Positions 47,627 to 61,200 of a DNA stretch of 64,000 bases are shown here, piece by piece. The notes under the pieces are model-generated. The model searched no databases and was not told the origin of the DNA. It worked only from the letters and a program-made list of their open reading frames with translations. Position 1 is the stretch's first letter. Every line of letters starts with the position of its first letter. Position numbers and translations under genes: made by a program. Where the stretch lies: NCBI GenBank assembly GCA_022749755.1, contig CM040449.1:186001-250000 (forward strand), in the 5' to 3' direction. Source of the stretch: Azadirachta indica. Taxonomy: Eukaryota; Streptophyta; Magnoliopsida; Sapindales; Meliaceae.

Positions 47627-48903
47627 TTACTGCCCAGTGAAGTACCACTGAAGAGTAGGCGCTTGATCTACTGATAAGAAATTGCAGGAATCCTCTGAAT
47701 TAAAACCAACTTTGCTCTTCAACTTTCAGAAAATGAGGCTGTTGATAGGCCCCACTCGGTATTCTTCTTGAATCAGAAAACTGAACCCAATTGATCGGTG
47801 AATGTGAAGAGGAAGAAGAGCCAGTAAAAAGTGAAGAAGAAGAAGCTGGTGATATTAATAACGGAGCATTTGCATTATCACATAGATCCTGGTTTTTACT
47901 CTGCTCTGAAACAGGGGCCTCTTCTTTAACAGCATGGCTACTGTCTACATTTTCTTTGCAAAGCTTGGCTTTCAATTCTCTTATCTGCCAATCAAAAACA
48001 AAATAACACAAAATTTAAATAAATACGAAAGCAACCAATGGAATTAAGCTGAAACTTTAACAATATGTACAATGAAAATACCTTTGCCGCAAGTGTTTCA
48101 TTTTCTTGTTCAAGAGTATTGTAATCAAGCTTTAAAGCATCATAATTTGCTTTGAGAAGACCATAGTCTCGCTCCAATTCCTTACTCTTCAAACGAGCAC
48201 GACGGTTTTGGAACCAAACAGCAATTTGCCGTGGTTGCAGGCCTAATTCTTCTGCTAATTTGGCTTTTCTCTCTGGCTCTAGCTTGTTGTCAACCTCAAA
48301 ATTCTTCTCCAAGGCCTTAACTTGTTGCAGAGTTAATCGCCGTTTCTTTTCTGGAGCTTGGCTACCTTCCTCTCTGTAGTCTTCTTCTTCTAAGCTGTCT
48401 ATCATTGCTTGAAACTCTCTACTGTAAATTTGGTTGTTCTTTGGACTCTTCTTGTCTACATGAACATGATTCCATACGTTTGTTACTGATATTAGCATGA
48501 GATACAAAGAAAAGCAGAAGCAGAAAAGGTGCTTCTGTTTGGAAAGTCTAAGCAAAATTTTAATTTAATTCTCAATTTGACTGCAGAGAAAAAGCAAGAA
48601 ACAAAAGAAATAGAGTATAGGAAAATTGCTTTTGTCTCAGACCTCGCAAACAAAATATTTCACCTCAAATGGAACTAATCCTAATACAATCTTCTGGCTG
48701 CATGTTCGTAATTTTTCAGGAAAAATTATACCCTGCAACTAAATGGAGAATCAACTTAAAGCTACAAGTTCACAGGGTGAACACATTTGCAGGGCTAAAT
48801 CAACAAAGGTTAATGATTATTATAGAGTTGAATTATGTTTACCTTTAGATTGATAGACAGAGAACAGTGCATCCAAGGAATCTGAGGAGCTGAAACGCTT
48901 CAT
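47627..48903 (-). CDS. HD-Zip class I factor, right copy, frameshifted near the C-terminus
   Basis: Exons on minus are 48843-48903, 48082-48455 and 47627-47984. The homeodomain and six-heptad zipper are identical to the left copy. In the third exon the right arm has TGGTTTTAATTC where the left has TGGTTTAATTC, one extra T. This makes TGG-TTT-TAA and ends the protein at residue 239 (stop at 47700-47702). The final 24 residues, including the Trp-containing acidic tail, are lost. DNA binding and dimerisation should be unaffected; activation strength could change. A homopolymer sequencing error is an equally good explanation. Confidence 0.85.
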
Positions 48904-51900
48904 AACTCAAATAAGAAACCTGAGCGGATCTTCTTTCTGATACTTCTGGAGCTGAAGCAGTTTTTTTTTTTCTTTGGGGGTAATTGTTACGGGAGCCAAT
49001 TTCCAAGAATTACTATAACCGAATGGAATTGCTGTAAAAGACATAACCAGTTTAGCATCAAGTTGAGAAAGGAAGAATGAAGCAAATTCTACTCTAAAGA
49101 TTTACAAAATATAAGCCACCTTTTGATTAAAGCAAACAAACTCAGAAAAGACTGAATTCTAATCAAAATACTTCTTTCAGATATTTTTTTCTTCTTTGAA
49201 TCAATCTTAACAATGAGAGAAAGAGATAGAGGGTAGGGAAAAAAAACACTACATACAGTGAACTTGCTTAAGGATCAGCAAAGCAGTTATATATACGCCC
49301 CAACTTAACCGATGAGGACTGTTAAGATGATTTAACATGTGACACAAACTTGGATTCTTTTTCTTTTCCCTTTGTAAAAATTTTTACCCTTCAATTTCAT
49401 GATGACATTTGTAAATTATCCAATAAAGTTTTTATAAATGCATTGTACACAATCAATTTTATGTTACCACAGAGAAGTGGTGAGAGAATGGTCTCTCTTT
49501 TATTTCACAAACAGGGGAGTAAGAAACATTGGAAGGGAACAGTGAGAATGGAACTCTAAATTGTTGAAATATTGTTTGAAATGACTTATTGAAAAGCTTC
49601 ATAGTCATAGACTCTAGTCAAAGCATCTATATGTCTTACTGCATTCAACAATCATCACATTATAATTGCCAGAAAGATAGATTTGTGTTTTATGAAGGAA
49701 AAATAACGCAAAGCAAGGTGTGTGTGTCAGAATTTTCATGGAAAACAGAAGTATTAAAAGGTACTTTTCGTAATTTATTAGGTTTGCTCAACATTAAATT
49801 GGAAAGATAGAGATTGGGGGATGAAAGCACATGAAATCCTACATAACTAATGAAAACATATTTATTTATTATGCCTTTGCCTGTCCCTCCCAACAGAACC
49901 CACTGTTGAACCATAAAGAAATTCAAACACTGTATCATATTCATATCCACATTTCAGACAGGTATTTTGAATTAAAGAGTCAAGTATCGTGAATCACACG
50001 TATTTTCTGGTCTCACAAGTTATAAAAATTAGATTGAACGGCCTCTGGATATTATGGAAGTATTTGTCTACTTATTTATAATAAATTAAAAATGGCAATG
50101 GCGTTTTTGCACCGACCTTTGGATTTGATAGAGTACAGTAAATAGGTATTTAGAGACTTGCAATACTCAAACATGTCGGCGGTCAAGCTCACCAGCTTGA
50201 AGGCTGGATAGCCAATCGATCAAGCTACATTTTCAATTACTGTAGTCTATAAAGCTGTACAACTTATTCAACACACGATTTTGATGCGGATATGGATTGT
50301 GGCTTTTCATAATCTTGTTGATCTTTGGAATCTCGATGGAAGTAGATATAAACAAAAGGATATGGAGCTTCCTCTTGTAGGTATACGTCTATTTATTTTT
50401 ACTTGTAAGGAAAGGCAAGCCCTACAACGTTGAAACCTGAAATCTCAGAGATCATTCAAGAGAGCAACCCCATTTCAAATATAGCAATTTCTTCACATGG
50501 CTTTTTTAGAGAGCTTGTTGTCCAATTCTTGTAAAAGGGTGCTGATAAATTTCAGCTGCGTCTCGAAATTGATGGATAACAAACATGTTATGTAGCTTTG
50601 TAACATCTATTAAAATTCATTCTTGAAGAAGGAAAGTGATGCATACTTTATTTACTTGTGGCACATGGACACTATAGAAGTTGTTTGAGAATGGCAAAAA
50701 AAGATTAATATGAAGATAAAGAAATTGGGAAACAGATTTTGAGTAGGTGGGGAACTGCCTGCTCTGCGCTTGTGCATGTATGTGAGTTTGTGTGTAGAGA
50801 GGGACTTGAGGGGAGAGATTTGGGAGAGTGGGCAACGGAGGCCAGAGGAAATAGGCAGCTTTTTTTGCTTTTCGTTTTGGAAAGCTATACCAAAGATGGG
50901 TTGAAAAGTAAAGGGTATAGAGAATCTCTTGACTTTCTTGTGCACACCAATCTAATCAAAAGGAAATAATTGGCACAAGGAGTTTGGTAAGATTGTATAA
51001 ACATGTTTGATGTTTCAAAAGATTGGTTACTCTGCGAGTGAACGTGTGTTTTTTACACTGTAGAATTTACATTCACAATGCCTAAAGTCTCATGACTTTC
51101 GTAGATTTTGCTTCCCAACTGGAAAATTTTTCACCGGATCCTGCAGAGTAATTCATGCTTTCACAGAAATTATCGCACTCAGTTGGCCACTTATGTTAAT
51201 TTCAGAAAAGTTTGGCCGATGTAACATAAAGGCATTTACCTGGACCGTGAATTGTCAGACAACACTACTCGGTTACTGCCTGCAAGAAAAGCTACAATGG
51301 TCAATAGGGCAAAGCTGGCAATTCTTTTTCATCTGTCCTCAACTTGTTTTACTTCCGACAGACACTCATTTTAGATTTCTTCACTTTCTCAATCTGTCTC
51401 AGTTATACATTGATTCGAAAGGTAGTTCCATAAATCATGCATAATCCATGGCTTCATACAAGGCTTTAGTCTTGCCATTTGCAAGTTGTCAGTACCATTA
51501 CAGAGCAGCACAACTAAAGAGAGATGCGATAATTCAGAATGATAATATATTTAGTGTGTGTGATGAGGGAGACACACAGAGGAGAGAACTGTCATGCTTG
51601 AGTGCTTCAAATCAAAATTCAAAACAATTTGAATTTTGCATCACCTGATGTAGTATTTTCTTAACTGCCTTACATTACACTTTTGTTCAAGAAACATATA
51701 TGGTGTAAACAAATGAAACGATAAATAGCTCTTCATTAATCATATTTAAGGACAAGTGCCATCAAAATTTTTCTAGTAATCGTATGAGAAAAATGAATTA
51801 AGGGGAACTAAAAAGGATATATTTCAATGGGCTATAATTCCTAGCTATTGGACAAGAAATGAATTAAGAAAAACAAATAAGAAGCAAAACAAAAAAAGAG

Positions 51901-52043
51901 ATTTCCAATGGGGTCTAATTCCTAAGCAGGCAGCATATGAGCTACAAAATTTATGCCACCATGTTGTCACCTGTAAATTAGATTTCTTTGAAGTGGATAT
52001 GTAAGAGTCGATAATTTCTTGACGTATTTTTCTAACTCTAATC
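48904..52043. other. Mirror of the HD-Zip 5' region and TGT-HD-Zip intergenic region
   Basis: Reverse complement of 14368-17509. No additional gene is supported; the overlapping frames at 50617-50969 are the same motif-free frames as in the left arm. Confidence 0.45.
49289..49298 (-). promoter_or_regulatory. TATA box of the right HD-Zip gene
   Basis: Mirror of the left-arm GTATATATAA, about 390 bases upstream of the ATG at 48901-48903. Confidence 0.4.
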
Positions 52044-52992
52044 TCAGGATGAACAGCAGGAAGAGATGTTGATTCCAGCAACCTCCATGGCATTGCAGAC
52101 CCATTCAGGGACATCACCCTTGGGAAACTACAAAGAAAATAAAGCCATCATAAGGTTCAATAACTTTCTAGTTAATGTCCACAGTGTGACAGCTCAATAA
52201 TACCACCGTCTTTATGCTAGGTGAGATTCAAATCTAAGATCTACCCACTCCAGCCCCACCAGCCTAACAGTCAAAGAAAGAATTTGTTAGCCAGCAGTAG
52301 CTAAAGGTAGGATAGAATTTCTGCCTCTAGTACCATGCCTGTAAGGCTTGACTTCGTTAAATGGCAACTTCATTTTGATATCAATCACTAAAATGCAAAT
52401 AGCATCAATACATAGATTGAGAGTGAAAAAATAAGTTTTGCCACTAAGATTACTAAAGCATTTAGTGAGTTTGAAGATTATAACACTACAGTCCCAAGAA
52501 GTCAACAACTGCAGGAACACCAATGGCTTTTGGATTTGGTTGAACAATAGACAACTATACATATAATTCTTCTCTAAGAAGGATGTCCTTGTTTTACAAA
52601 AATAAGGATGTCACAATAATTCAATGCATCTCAATTCATTGTCTTTTATTAAATCAACTTGATCATGTCAGCTGAAAAGATAAATGTCAACATGAAGCAC
52701 AACGATTTCAGTTCCATGGCTCATTATCAAAGAATGATCGTTTATATATATCTATAAGGGACTGATCAACAGCCTCTTAATTTTACACAATTTTGTACAC
52801 TATTTGTAAACCATTGAATTTAAGTACTTTTAATAGTAGAAATTGCATCTAACATATGCATTAATTATGCATTAAATATATGTGTCAAATTTAATTCCAC
52901 TATTAAGAATGCTTAAATCCAATGGTCTACAAATAATGTAAAAAAAATGTGCAAAGTTAAGGGTTATGGATCTCCACCACACCCCCCCAACC

Positions 52993-53052
<60 letters not shown>

Positions 53053-54855
53053 CCTTTCTGATGTAGGCATCTCGAGAATAACAAAATGCAGACCACAATT
53101 CAGACTTTTAACAAAATGTGGACCCTGCAACTCGAATATCAGATTTGTTTAAGTTGACAATTTGGATGTCCAAATTGTAATCCACATTTTAACAAAATCC
53201 AGGTTCGCATACTTGAGAATATATATATATATATATATTTATACAGAACCAGAATACACAACAATAGCTAATTGCTAGAGATACTGTGAATACATAGGCA
53301 ATAAAGAAGGAGGTAAAGGGAGGAAATATAAAAGCCAATAATGCAGGAAATTACCATTTTCTGCAGAAATGTGCACACAAACCTGCAAAAGGAGAAAGGG
53401 GAACAACATAAGATAATTTCAACCACATTGATTTAAGTCAGGAACTATCTGTAACATACTGATTAGCAAAAAGTTTCTTCATTCAACAAACAAACGGTTA
53501 AAATAAGTCAAGGGAGCGGAGGGGGAGAAATATAAACAAAGATTATAATAAGTCAAGGGAGCAGAGGGGGAGAAATATGAACAAAGATTATTGCAAACAT
53601 ACTCTGGAAACTTTCCTTCAACTATTGATGAGTGTAGATTTCTGCTAAGCTGCAATTAGAAGAGAAGAAACTTTAAATCACAAATACAAAAACAGCAAAG
53701 GTTAGGAGAATCCTCCTATTACATATCAACAGGTTCTACCTGCATCATATAATACAGATTGTGATATGACAGAAGCTGAGATCCCATAGCATCCTTTGTA
53801 ACAAGACAATGAATGTAGGCCCTTGTATAATTCTTGCAAACCTACAGTGCCAAACAGAATAATGCTCGGATAGAAGACAACAGAAATAACAGATAAATCT
53901 CTATAATGAATGATCTTCCAGTTAGAAGCATACCGTACAAGCACATGTAGGATCAATGGGCCGTGTATCATCAGCCATTTCTTGGTGCTTGAGTCTCAGC
54001 ACTCCCTGCATTTAGCATTCAAATAGTATAAAATTCAAAATGGGGAATTCTTTCTGGTGAACTCAATATTCACTTGTGCATGTAGTGGGATGCTGTCAAC
54101 ATCATATGGGGTCATCATGTTGAACATATCCCATAAAAGTTATGTTAAAATTCGTTATATAATACTTGGTCAATTATACTTTTAAGAAGGACAAACTCAA
54201 TTTAAGTGAAGCACTAAGATGAATGAGCAACTGCAAAATAAGCATAAATCCAATTTCTTGTCAAGAAAACTAAAAATACACACAAATTAGCATCAACACA
54301 TAAACAATCTCTACTTTAATGAAGCAAATTCTACAAATAATAAATTAAACTGGAAGTTACTAGTACATTACAATTAAGGAAGACAATACATTAGGTATTT
54401 TTTGTTTATTTCTTTTAGTATATGTAATTATGATTATACTTTAAAAAAGTCACAATTTCATTAATTTTTATTTCAACAATTGTGACCCAATATATTTTAA
54501 CTAGTTGCAAAGAACATATCACCTCAGGTATAAGAGCAGTGCCAAAACGAGCAGTGCGAGTGGGGTAAACACAGTCGTACATATCAGCACCCAAAGCACT
54601 GCAAACTACAATATCCAGTGGATACCCAACACCCTGAAATATAGTATATGTTCAATCGTCATAAATATCAAATAGAAGAAGCACATTATTCATTGGAATA
54701 TGAGATTAGTTTGTAGGTGTAGAGAGAAAATAATATAGGTCATTTGTACCATAACATATCGTGGTTTATCTTCAGGCAGTGCAGCAGTACACTGAGCAAC
54801 GACACGCCAAAAGGAATCCTTATCTTCCCCGCCAGCAAGACCACCAATAGCATAG
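52044..54855 (-). CDS. Queuine tRNA-ribosyltransferase catalytic subunit, right copy, 5' truncated
   Basis: Seven exons on minus are visible: 54750-54855, 54523-54633, 53934-54005, 53740-53841, 53603-53649, 53355-53382 and 52044-52127. They start at [10 protein letters not shown] and end at the natural stop. They hold the MYDCVYPTR nucleophile region and the CACTVC...YHN zinc site. The last exon is in frame here (CCCAAGGGTGATG), giving [19 protein letters not shown] and a TGA at 52044-52046. This is the family's expected ending. Exons equivalent to the left copy's first four would lie beyond 55134, in the gap; nothing like them appears right of it. This is one half of a gene whose 5' half is present only in the left arm. 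Confidence 0.87.
52750..52985. mobile_element. Foldback MITE, right copy
   Basis: Mirror of the hairpin MITE at 13430-13665, in the same TGT intron, beside the mirrored (TC)n(TA)n microsatellite. Confidence 0.6.
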
Positions 54856-55133
54856 CTGTGACAGAAGTAAACTGGGTCAATTCTCCTGATCAAATCAACC
54901 CAATGGTAGAAATTTCAGGCCAAGGCCATAACTAATTAGTCTAATCTTAAATGACAGTAAACAGAAATGTGAACTGGAAACTGACAACTCAATTGACAAT
55001 AATTCAAATATTAGGGGACTAAACAAACAATGAACAACTGTGAAAATTTAAGGGAAAGAACAAAACAAAGTGGTCGAAGAAAATTGTAAGTTGCAAATTC
55101 CAATATTGAACCCAATAGCAAATTATCCTCCAC

Positions 55134-55233
55134 NNNNNNNNNNNNNNNNNNNNNNNNNNNNNNNNNNNNNNNNNNNNNNNNNNNNNNNNNNNNNNNNNNN
55201 NNNNNNNNNNNNNNNNNNNNNNNNNNNNNNNNN
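55134..55233. other. Assembly gap, 100 N
   Basis: Second gap of exactly 100 N. It cuts the right arm between TGT exons 4 and 5. The sequence beyond it does not continue the mirror of 10058-11271. Confidence 0.95.
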
Positions 55234-57453
55234 TTTATTTAACAGCGTTTTTATTTGCCAGTTATTTGAATAACTAGACTTACTGAATACCAAACTAAAA
55301 AATAATAATAATGGACTTAGTTACAATACAATTTCACCCATAAGTTCTTGCAAAACAAACAAATCGGACCTGGTATTACTATTACTATTACTATTACTAT
55401 TAGGAACTAAATTGTTACAAATGTGCAAATCATCACCTAATTTGTCATTTTTCTTTAGGTAGGGACTAAACTGTTATTACCCCATTTCATAATTCACTTG
55501 ACATAAATTTCAACCTTCAATGTAACTCAGCTAGACATATTGCATGAATAAAAATAAAAATCAATATACAGCAACCCGTTTTTCTTATAAAAAGAGACTT
55601 TTATTTATGATTTATAATTTTCTCATTATCGCTCCAGAATATTCTATAATTCATGCAAATTTCACTTTCTAGTGCATGTAGATGTATGGAATGAAATGTA
55701 GAGAAAAAGAAAAACCAATAACTAATAAGACTCTTCTTTATACATATATATATATATGTATGTATAATATTGTCTAGACGCTTTATTTTATAAAAATTTA
55801 AAAAAAATTGGCTTTTTTTAAGACCTCTAAAATATAATTAATTTATACAACTAATGCCATGAAAGATTACTCATGTGTCAACATCGAAATAGTACGTGGC
55901 ATCAAATCATGCACACGAGTGAATTTACTATAATAAATTTGTAGCATTTTTAGGTAGGTTTAATATAGTTTTTAAATAAAATTTTTTGAAATAGGTCTTT
56001 TATCCGAAAAGTTTTTATAAGTATAAATTTTTAATAAAAATTTATTAATTATTTAGTTATCACAAATAATTTTTAAAAAAATTTAAATAATTATTTTAAT
56101 GAACAAATTTTTAATATCTTATATTAACGAAATATCATAAAATTTTTAAAATAAAATAAAAATATTTTAAATAATTTTACTTTTGAAAAAGTTGAAAAAG
56201 TTAAAAACTCAAATTTTAAATTTTTTTTAATAGAAGAAAAATATATTTTTTTTGTAATTTTTAAAAGCTCTTATTTAATATCAACCAAATGATATTAAAA
56301 AATTTGAAAAAAAAATTTTATTATTATTAAAAAAATTGTTTTAATCAATAAAAAAATTAAATCAAATAAACACTTAAAATATAATAATTAAAATATTTAA
56401 TAAATATAAATTTTTAATACACAATTTTTTTTTATAATACTTTACATCCTATAATATTAATATTAAAAGAAGTCAATAGAACATTATCAATGAACGTAAT
56501 TTTGATAATAAAATTTATAAAATGAAGATGTAGTTAATATAAATGAATTATTGTTTTTAAATGGACAGTAAAATTTTGTAAAATATTAAGTTGATGACTA
56601 GACTAACATACTTTATTTAGTATTAATTAATATAATTTATTATGACAGTCAGTCATTATTGTTAGTGATTACTTTAAAAGCTGAGATTATATGCTATTAA
56701 TGAGCCGTCAAATTTGAAGTTTTGCTTATATTACCAAAGTACTGAAATATGAATCTTATGGTAAGATATCATACGAATAGATACTACGTATAAATGCATT
56801 AATTAATGACATTTAAAGAATGTTATGTGTCATTTCCTCTGTGTGCTAATCGAAATTTAAGACAAATGTTGGTTGGGTAATTTAAAGAACAATAAAAAAG
56901 GAAATAAAATTTGTAAATATGGAAACTTCGTAAAAATTTCAAACAAATTTTCTATATGCATATATTATCAACATTAAGAAATAGCTAGCTTACCATAAAC
57001 AACAAATAGAGAAAATTAAGGGTAATAACATTTGGGTTCTTGAAGTTTAATATATTATTTTAAATAAAGTAGTTTATATTGTATAGGATGCTTTCTCATG
57101 CTTTCTATAAAAAATTACACAATTAATTAATCGCAATGTACAATATCATAATGTACTTCCTTTAATGCCTTCGATTTCAGTCCAATCTTTAGCCATAGCA
57201 CATAGATTTTTCAATAAAAACACCATCATCCATCCTTGCTATATGTTGTCACTTTCATTAGCCACCGCTTCTGTTATAGACACTTTTGTTTTATGTAAAA
57301 TGACAAAAATTTTATTAGCATTAAATCAGTCAAACATTTTATGAAGAATGCCAAAAGAATTATTCTAGAGACATTAAACACTTTGCTGCTACCATTAATG
57401 CTCTTCTTGCCAACGCATCATATTACAGCCAAATTCCATCGCAAATTTTTACC
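55234..57453. other. AT-rich intergenic DNA
   Basis: No gene supported. A hexanucleotide-like (ATTACT)n run is at about 55374-55402. 55930-56640 is extremely AT-rich. It is unrelated to the palindrome arms as far as I can see by eye. Confidence 0.45.
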
Positions 57454-57460
57454 TATAAAT
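57454..57460 (+). promoter_or_regulatory. TATA box of first EAR C2H2 gene
   Basis: CCTATAAATGC lies about 130 bases before the ATG at 57590; a second TATATATA follows at 57464-57471. Confidence 0.45.
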
Positions 57461-57589
57461 GCATATATATAATTACTGTAAGTCCATCCATTCATTCATT
57501 CATTCATACTTCTCTTTTGCTTTCTCTGCACGCAAAATCTTTCATCTTCAGATCGTAGTTTGAGCAAAAAGCTTCTCAACTATATATTT

Positions 57590-58249
57590 ATGGCTGGTTT
57601 TGGTTGGAATATAAGGCCAGATATTAACATGAATGATCTCAACAATCATGAACGTAAAAGGCCTTTTGCTGCAACACAATGGCAAATCGGTTGCAGAATA
57701 TGTGATCAAGTGTTTTTAAGCACTCAGGATCTCATAAACCATATCGAAACTCACATGGTTGGTGATGAAACTGCTGCTGCTGCCTCTCGAAGGCAGCAGA
57801 GAGATCAACACTCATTTGCAAGCCCTAATACTTTGTCACAGAACAATTTTCCTCCACAACCGCTTCTGCAACCGCCAATCCCAAATGGGTTTATGTCACA
57901 GCCGTTATCAGAGAGAAGAAATCCTGTTGCTTTTCACAACCCTAATCTTAGAGGTGTTACCTGGGATAAGCTTCCATGCCTCCCGCTGCAACCCATATCG
58001 TCGTCCGGGATAGGCCTCCAAGGCCTCTGCCCGCGGAGGCCGGTTCATTTTCCTGGGAGTGGCGGACAGCTACTTGTGCCGCAGCGTCCAGTGCTGGAAG
58101 CGCGTACCAGCAGCAATGACTTTACTAGGCCGTTGATTGACCAGTTGCAGAAAGCTCTCCCGGACGTCGTGAAATCCGTCGAGAAACAAGATTATGACAG
58201 GGTTTATAATGCAGAGATGCAAGGCCTGGATTTGACATTGAAGCTGTGA
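57590..58249 (+). CDS. Single C2H2 zinc-finger protein with C-terminal EAR motif
   Basis: Intronless, 219 residues, starting MAGFGWN. One C2H2 finger, C35-x2-C38-x12-H51-x3-H55, lacks the QALGGH helix common in plant C2H2 proteins (LSTQDLINH here). A Gln/Pro-rich middle follows. The protein ends in LDLTLKL (213-219), an LxLxL EAR motif that recruits TOPLESS-type corepressors in other plant proteins. By family logic this is a nuclear transcriptional repressor. The frame is open upstream to a TTG at 57560, but the first ATG is 57590. A paralogue lies 4.9 kb downstream on the same strand. Confidence 0.8.
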   Translation: MAGFGWNIRPDINMNDLNNHERKRPFAATQWQIGCRICDQVFLSTQDLINHIETHMVGDETAAAASRRQQRDQHSFASPNTLSQNNFPPQPLLQPPIPNGFMSQPLSERRNPVAFHNPNLRGVTWDKLPCLPLQPISSSGIGLQGLCPRRPVHFPGSGGQLLVPQRPVLEARTSSNDFTRPLIDQLQKALPDVVKSVEKQDYDRVYNAEMQGLDLTLKL

Positions 58250-61200
58250 AGTGAAATCATCAAACCTTAGCTAGGCTTAAGTTATTCAATTTCCATCTTA
58301 ATTAGTAGTATTATATTATATTATACTATATTTTCCTTATTGTTCTTTTTAAAATATAGTATCGGTATTTTTAATTAATTTCATGCTGTGTTGTTGTAAT
58401 CATCAAGTCATTTATTTTATTGTTATCATTATTATTGGTAGGAGAAACAATATATATCATTAATTAATCTATTAATAAGTGCTTTGATTTGTAATATTAT
58501 TTCGAAATAATGTTATTTGTCGTTTTTCTAGCTAGTTGTGAAAGGAAGAGAGATTAATTAATAGTGAAGTGATTATAAATTCTACGGGGATGGAGATATT
58601 GTTTATCCTAATATCTAAGCAACTATGATTATAAGGATTTGCTGTGTCATAATTGGTTATATAAAAAATACTATAACAATAATAATAATCTTGAATGCCA
58701 TTACTTCGATAACTATGCGAATCTGGAAGGTACGTATAAGTTAATTTTCTTTAATTTACTTCTATTGTATGGTACGTACACGTAGTAATTTATATTTGCA
58801 AATAAATTTTTGGAATGTAATTTAATTAATTTCTTGGTAATTAATTGTGTCTCTAATTAAGTTGCATGCCTTCTGAGGAAGCTTTACAAATTCAGGTTTT
58901 TCATTCACTCCATTGTTTTGATATATTCGATCTTGCATGCCCATTTTAATTTTATATGACTTGTAATTTTATTTTTTTGGTTAAAAGAATCTTAGTAAAG
59001 ACGATCTTAGATCTACATTTTATTATGACACATATCTAATTAATAGGATTCTCACCCCCTTAACCCTTAATATAATTATCATTTCATATATAGTACTCTA
59101 CATTGTTAATACAATGAATTTGAATTTTTTTTTTTTTTAAAAAAAAAAAACAAAAGGAAATATAGAAGAGTCATACCTTTTTTTTGTTTTAAATTTTATC
59201 ATCTTATAATGTGTTAGATGTTTCGAGAATTATTTTTAGAAATTAATTTAATTAAAGTTTAATGTAACTATATGAGTAGGTATATTTAACAAAATCACTT
59301 CGAAATTAATTCGAGATTTTTGACATTAGTGTAACTTAAATAGGAGTAAATATAAAATACGTACGATAATTGTAATATTACTATTTCATTATTACTATCA
59401 TTCATTTTAGTATGTTATAATAATTTATTATTTTATCTTCACTTTCATTATGTCACATGAAATTGTAAGGTAGAGCTTTAATTTAATTGTAAAATTAATT
59501 AGTATTTAAAGTATTATTATTATTTATTATTATTATTATTATTAAAAATGCATTCTATAGCTTATAGTGAGGTGATTAATTAAAGAAAAAAGACGATGAA
59601 ATTGATCAGACATTATTTTATTGTAAAACCAAGTAAAAATGAGTTGTGACTTATGAGAACATGCGTGCTCACAGTTATGCCATTACCTCTCTTCAAATAA
59701 TTATATAGAATATATCAACATTTTTCATAGAATTTTAATTATTCATTGATTAATTTGATTAAACTTACGAACAATGAAATATCTATAATGAAAAAAAAAA
59801 AAAAAGAATTTCATAATGTATAAATTATAATTAAATGGCCATAAAACAATGAGAACGAGAGCAGCAGTAAATGGACGGGCCCAAACAAATGCGAATTTAC
59901 CATATTGGGCTTTCAATATATACAAACAATTAACTAATAACATGAACAAAGGGGACTATACAAAATTAAATAACTTTTTATAAAAAATATGGAGTTATAC
60001 GTATAATAGTCAATCCACGTCTATCCTCGTAAACTTTATTTATTCAATGGGTTAAAGATGCACAAAATTTTGTCAAACATTTTCTCTATCAGCCGAAATA
60101 CTATGGGAAATTTTTTATTACAGTCAATTTTGGTCTAAGTTACCAAAATAATCACTTTCATAATTTGTCAAAGAAACTAATTTCAGACCAAAATAATTAT
60201 ATATTCACATTTCCCATGTAAGATAAACACTGCATTAACTTATTAGTATAATATCAACATACCCCAAGTTACTTTTAAGTATAAATACAAATTTTGTTAA
60301 CATACTCAAAAGTTAATTTTAACTATGTTTAAATTAAATTGTTACTCAAAAGTAATATTCTTATAAGAAATTATTGTCGAAATTGTACTCTTATTTAACA
60401 GTAATTTTTATGTATGTTAGTAATATACTAAAAAATTAATGTCAATCATTCTCAACTTATGAATAACTCTTGAAATTTGAATAATCATACATAATATACA
60501 TTTAAATACGCAAATCTCACTGTAATCAATAACTTTTACTCTTATATAAACTAATTCTTTAAAAAAAAAAACACACACACACACACTTTCATAATTGATT
60601 GTTGAAAATGTAGAAGCAATGGTAGAGAATTCGAATGAAAATTATGAAAATATAGTTTTATGGCTACAAGGATATCTTAGTCTAAAATACATTTTGGCAA
60701 GTTATGGAAAAATTATGCGAGTGGCTCTATAAACTGGACCTAATTCAAATACCATGAAGGGATTCTTTTATGAATATCTCAATTGAAGAACATGTAAAAG
60801 TCCCTTAATTAATTTGTCTAAAACACAAGATAAGAACTCTTCAAATGATCCTTTGACGTGCGCGCACACACACACATATATATATATATTATTGCCTATG
60901 TATAAACAAGACCTATTTTTTTTATTATATTATATTATTGTTAATCAATTATTATATCAATAGAGGATTATACTTACATGTATATTATTAATGGCTAAAC
61001 TTATCCGTTTTAGGGGCATTTTAGGATTATCTTGTCAAAAATTGTTCGTTCGAATTTAAAATTTGTTTTATTTTAAAATCTTTTAGTACTAAGAAACTTT
61101 TCTTTTAAAGACTATATTAAGAAATTTTGACTATTCAAAATCATTTTAAAATTTCAGTAGTTTTTTAAAAGAGTAAATACTAGCCATTTTTAAGTATTAT

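Larger units (their letters stand above)
33232..55133 (-). repeat. Right arm of giant inverted repeat (about 21.9 kb)
   Basis: Reverse complement of 11272-33180 with scattered substitutions and 1-8 base indels, mostly in homopolymers and microsatellites but some in unique sequence. Examples: a 3-base insertion near 36601, LTR substitutions near 43060, and T21 versus A13 at 40862-40882. It terminates exactly at the 55134 gap. Confidence 0.97.

Noticed and set aside
10058..55133. CRISPR array or other prokaryotic defence system
   Set aside because: No regularly spaced repeats; introns and plant gene families show this is nuclear plant DNA.
57560..57589. Extension of the first EAR protein to 57560
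   Set aside because: The codon at 57560 is TTG; the first ATG is 57590.
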